DNA from: Diaphorobacter sp. HDW4A
GTDB taxonomy: Bacteria > Pseudomonadota > Gammaproteobacteria > Burkholderiales > Burkholderiaceae_C
Assembly (NCBI RefSeq): GCF_011305995.1
Contig: NZ_CP049912.1
Span: 1-42,116 of the forward strand
Reading direction: 5' to 3'
Length of the DNA stretch: 42,116 nt
The notes under the pieces are model-generated. The model worked only from the letters and a program-made list of their open reading frames with translations. It was not told the origin of the DNA and did not search any database. The position numbers and the translations under genes are program-made. Positions 41,210 to 42,116 of this stretch are shown piece after piece (within the stretch, counting starts at the first letter, position 1; every line of letters starts with the position of its first letter).

Positions 41210-41360
41210 CCTGGCTGAAGCTGGGCTACGAAGCGTTTGACGGAGTTGTAGGCGCCCTCGAAACCGTGCCCTTCAATCAGGTCCTGGTAGATGGCGGTGG
41301 CGTTGCGGCCCAGGCGCAGCTGGGCGTCAATGAAGGCGCGGTGGGGTTCGCACCTGGAGG
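41210..41360 (-). pseudogene. IS21-family IstA transposase, internal fragment
   Basis: The minus-strand frame reads SRCEPHRAFIDAQLRLGRNA, then TAIYQDLIEGHGFEGAYNSV and KRFVAQL, the helix-turn-helix to pre-core region of IS21 IstA proteins. Both sides are lost: sequence after KRFVAQL is not IstA, and upstream it meets the IS91 element. The interval 41053-41209 between abiEii and this fragment shows nothing recognisable. Confidence 0.75.
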
Positions 41361-42116
41361 CTGCCACTGGCGCAGCAAAGATTGGCAATATTCCCGCAGA
41401 CTTTACTGAACCGGTTTCTCCAAGGCTTGTTGCTTCATCTGCAGAAGCGCTAGCCGAGCACTACGAGACCTGGCTAGAGTTGGCCAGCGCGGGTCAGTTC
41501 GACGGCCAGGGCGATCACCACACACCCAAGCCCTATGTGTGCAAGGCGTTTGCAAAATATCTGGAGTGCGGCATCTTTGCCCATGGCTTTGCCCGCGCTC
41601 GCTGCGGCGACTGCGGGCACAACTACTTCGTGGCTTTTTCCTGCAAAGGCCGTGGTGTCTGCCCCTCGTGCACCACACGGCGCATGGTGGAGACTGCGGC
41701 GCACCTCACTGACCACGTCTTCCCCCGCCTGCCGGTGCGCCAGTGGGTGCTGTCTGTCCCGAAGCGGCTGCGGTACTACATGCAGCGCGACAGTGCCACG
41801 CTCAATATGGTGCTGCGCATCTTCCTGCGTGTCATTGCACAAAGCCTGCAAGCCCATTGCCCTGGCGCGGCCAATGCAGACAAGGCGAACCTGCACATCG
41901 GCGCAGTGGCCTTCATTCACAGGTTCGGCTCCAGCCTGAACGAACACGTCCACTTCCACGTTTGCGTGGTGGACGGGGTGTTTGAGGCTGTGGAGGGCGA
42001 GGGCAGCGCTGATGCCCCAATGCAAGCCTCTTCGCCAAGTGTCGTATTCCACCCGGCCAGCGGCATCGATGCGGCGACCGTGGCCCAAGTGCAGACCACC
42101 CTGCAAAAACGCATCC
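41330..42116 (+). CDS. IS91-family transposase, 5' part (continues at base 1)
   Basis: IS91 homology starts at about 41451 (CTAGCCGAGCACTACG). The frame is open back to an ATG at 41330 that lies in the neighbouring IS21 remnant, so the true start used is unclear; compared with the fragment at 8501 about 20 native residues are missing. Present are the zinc ribbon (CGIFAHG, CGDCGHNY, SCKGRGVCPSC), the VFPRLPVRQWVLSVPKRLRY block and the HUH motif in LNEHVHFHVCVVDG. The frame runs off at 42116 and is completed by 1-854. Confidence 0.88.
   Translation, partial: MKARWGSHLEAATGAAKIGNIPADFTEPVSPRLVASSAEALAEHYETWLELASAGQFDGQGDHHTPKPYVCKAFAKYLECGIFAHGFARARCGDCGHNYFVAFSCKGRGVCPSCTTRRMVETAAHLTDHVFPRLPVRQWVLSVPKRLRYYMQRDSATLNMVLRIFLRVIAQSLQAHCPGAANADKANLHIGAVAFIHRFGSSLNEHVHFHVCVVDGVFEAVEGEGSADAPMQASSPSVVFHPASGIDAATVAQVQTTLQKRI

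Overview
The window reads as one complete circular plasmid of 42,116 bp, cut inside an IS91-family transposase gene. The last codon fragment at 42116 joins base 1 in frame, and across the join the sequence matches an internal copy of the same gene at about 34.85 kb. The host is very probably a Comamonadaceae betaproteobacterium (Acidovorax, Alicycliphilus, Comamonas, Delftia or Diaphorobacter type). The reasons are two copies of IS1071, a family-typical intergenic repeat at about 8.0 kb, valS and GGDEF fragments of that type, and high GC content.

Layout. (1) 1-8.8 kb is a patchwork of captured chromosomal pieces: a JetD-like Toprim protein remnant, the membrane part of a GGDEF protein, an ABC-type efflux operon (outer-membrane TolC-like protein, HlyD-like adaptor, start of the permease) and the first 126 codons of valS. 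They are separated by a 5'-truncated IS1071 and an IS91 fragment. (2) 8.8-15.3 kb is an IncP-like (MOBP) mobilisation block. traM/L/K-like genes run left and traJ/traI-like genes run right from an oriT with an IncP-type nic motif, and the relaxase carries a C-terminal primase-like domain. It is followed by a brnT/brnA toxin-antitoxin pair and a coupled hypothetical gene. (3) 15.37-20.5 kb is a Tn402/Tn5053-type transposon core (tniA, B, Q, res, R) whose far end is missing, next to an FTR1-type permease remnant. (4) 20.5-24.7 kb is an IS3-family element split by an IS66-family element with a perfect 8-bp target duplication. (5) 24.7-27.3 kb is a 5'-truncated TrlF/SMC-like ATPase and a DinJ/YafQ-type toxin-antitoxin pair. 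(6) 27.3-33.7 kb is the replication and maintenance backbone: DnaQ-like exonuclease, HAD hydrolase, two hypotheticals, a type Ib-like ParA with a ribbon-helix-helix partner, a ColE2-type Rep and small accessory genes. It is studded with six AT-only palindromic sites not seen elsewhere in the window. (7) 33.8-42.1 kb is a Tn3-derived miniature element, a truncated IS91, a full-length IS1071, a nuclease fragment and a type IV AbiEi/AbiEii toxin-antitoxin operon preceded by two long perfect hairpins.

How it works together: a ColE2-like Rep and a ParA/RHH system maintain the plasmid, three toxin-antitoxin systems stabilise it, and the MOBP relaxosome should allow mobilisation by a helper (no type IV secretion genes are present). 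The cargo is mostly debris left by IS1071, IS91 and Tn402-type elements.

Data-quality warning: the second IS1071 copy differs from the first only by missing bases, nearly all in homopolymer runs. The same kind of single-base loss explains the frameshifts in the TolC-like gene, the FTR1 remnant and the IS66 transposase. Many apparent pseudogene frameshifts here are probably sequencing errors. All family assignments are from reading the sequence; no database search was run.
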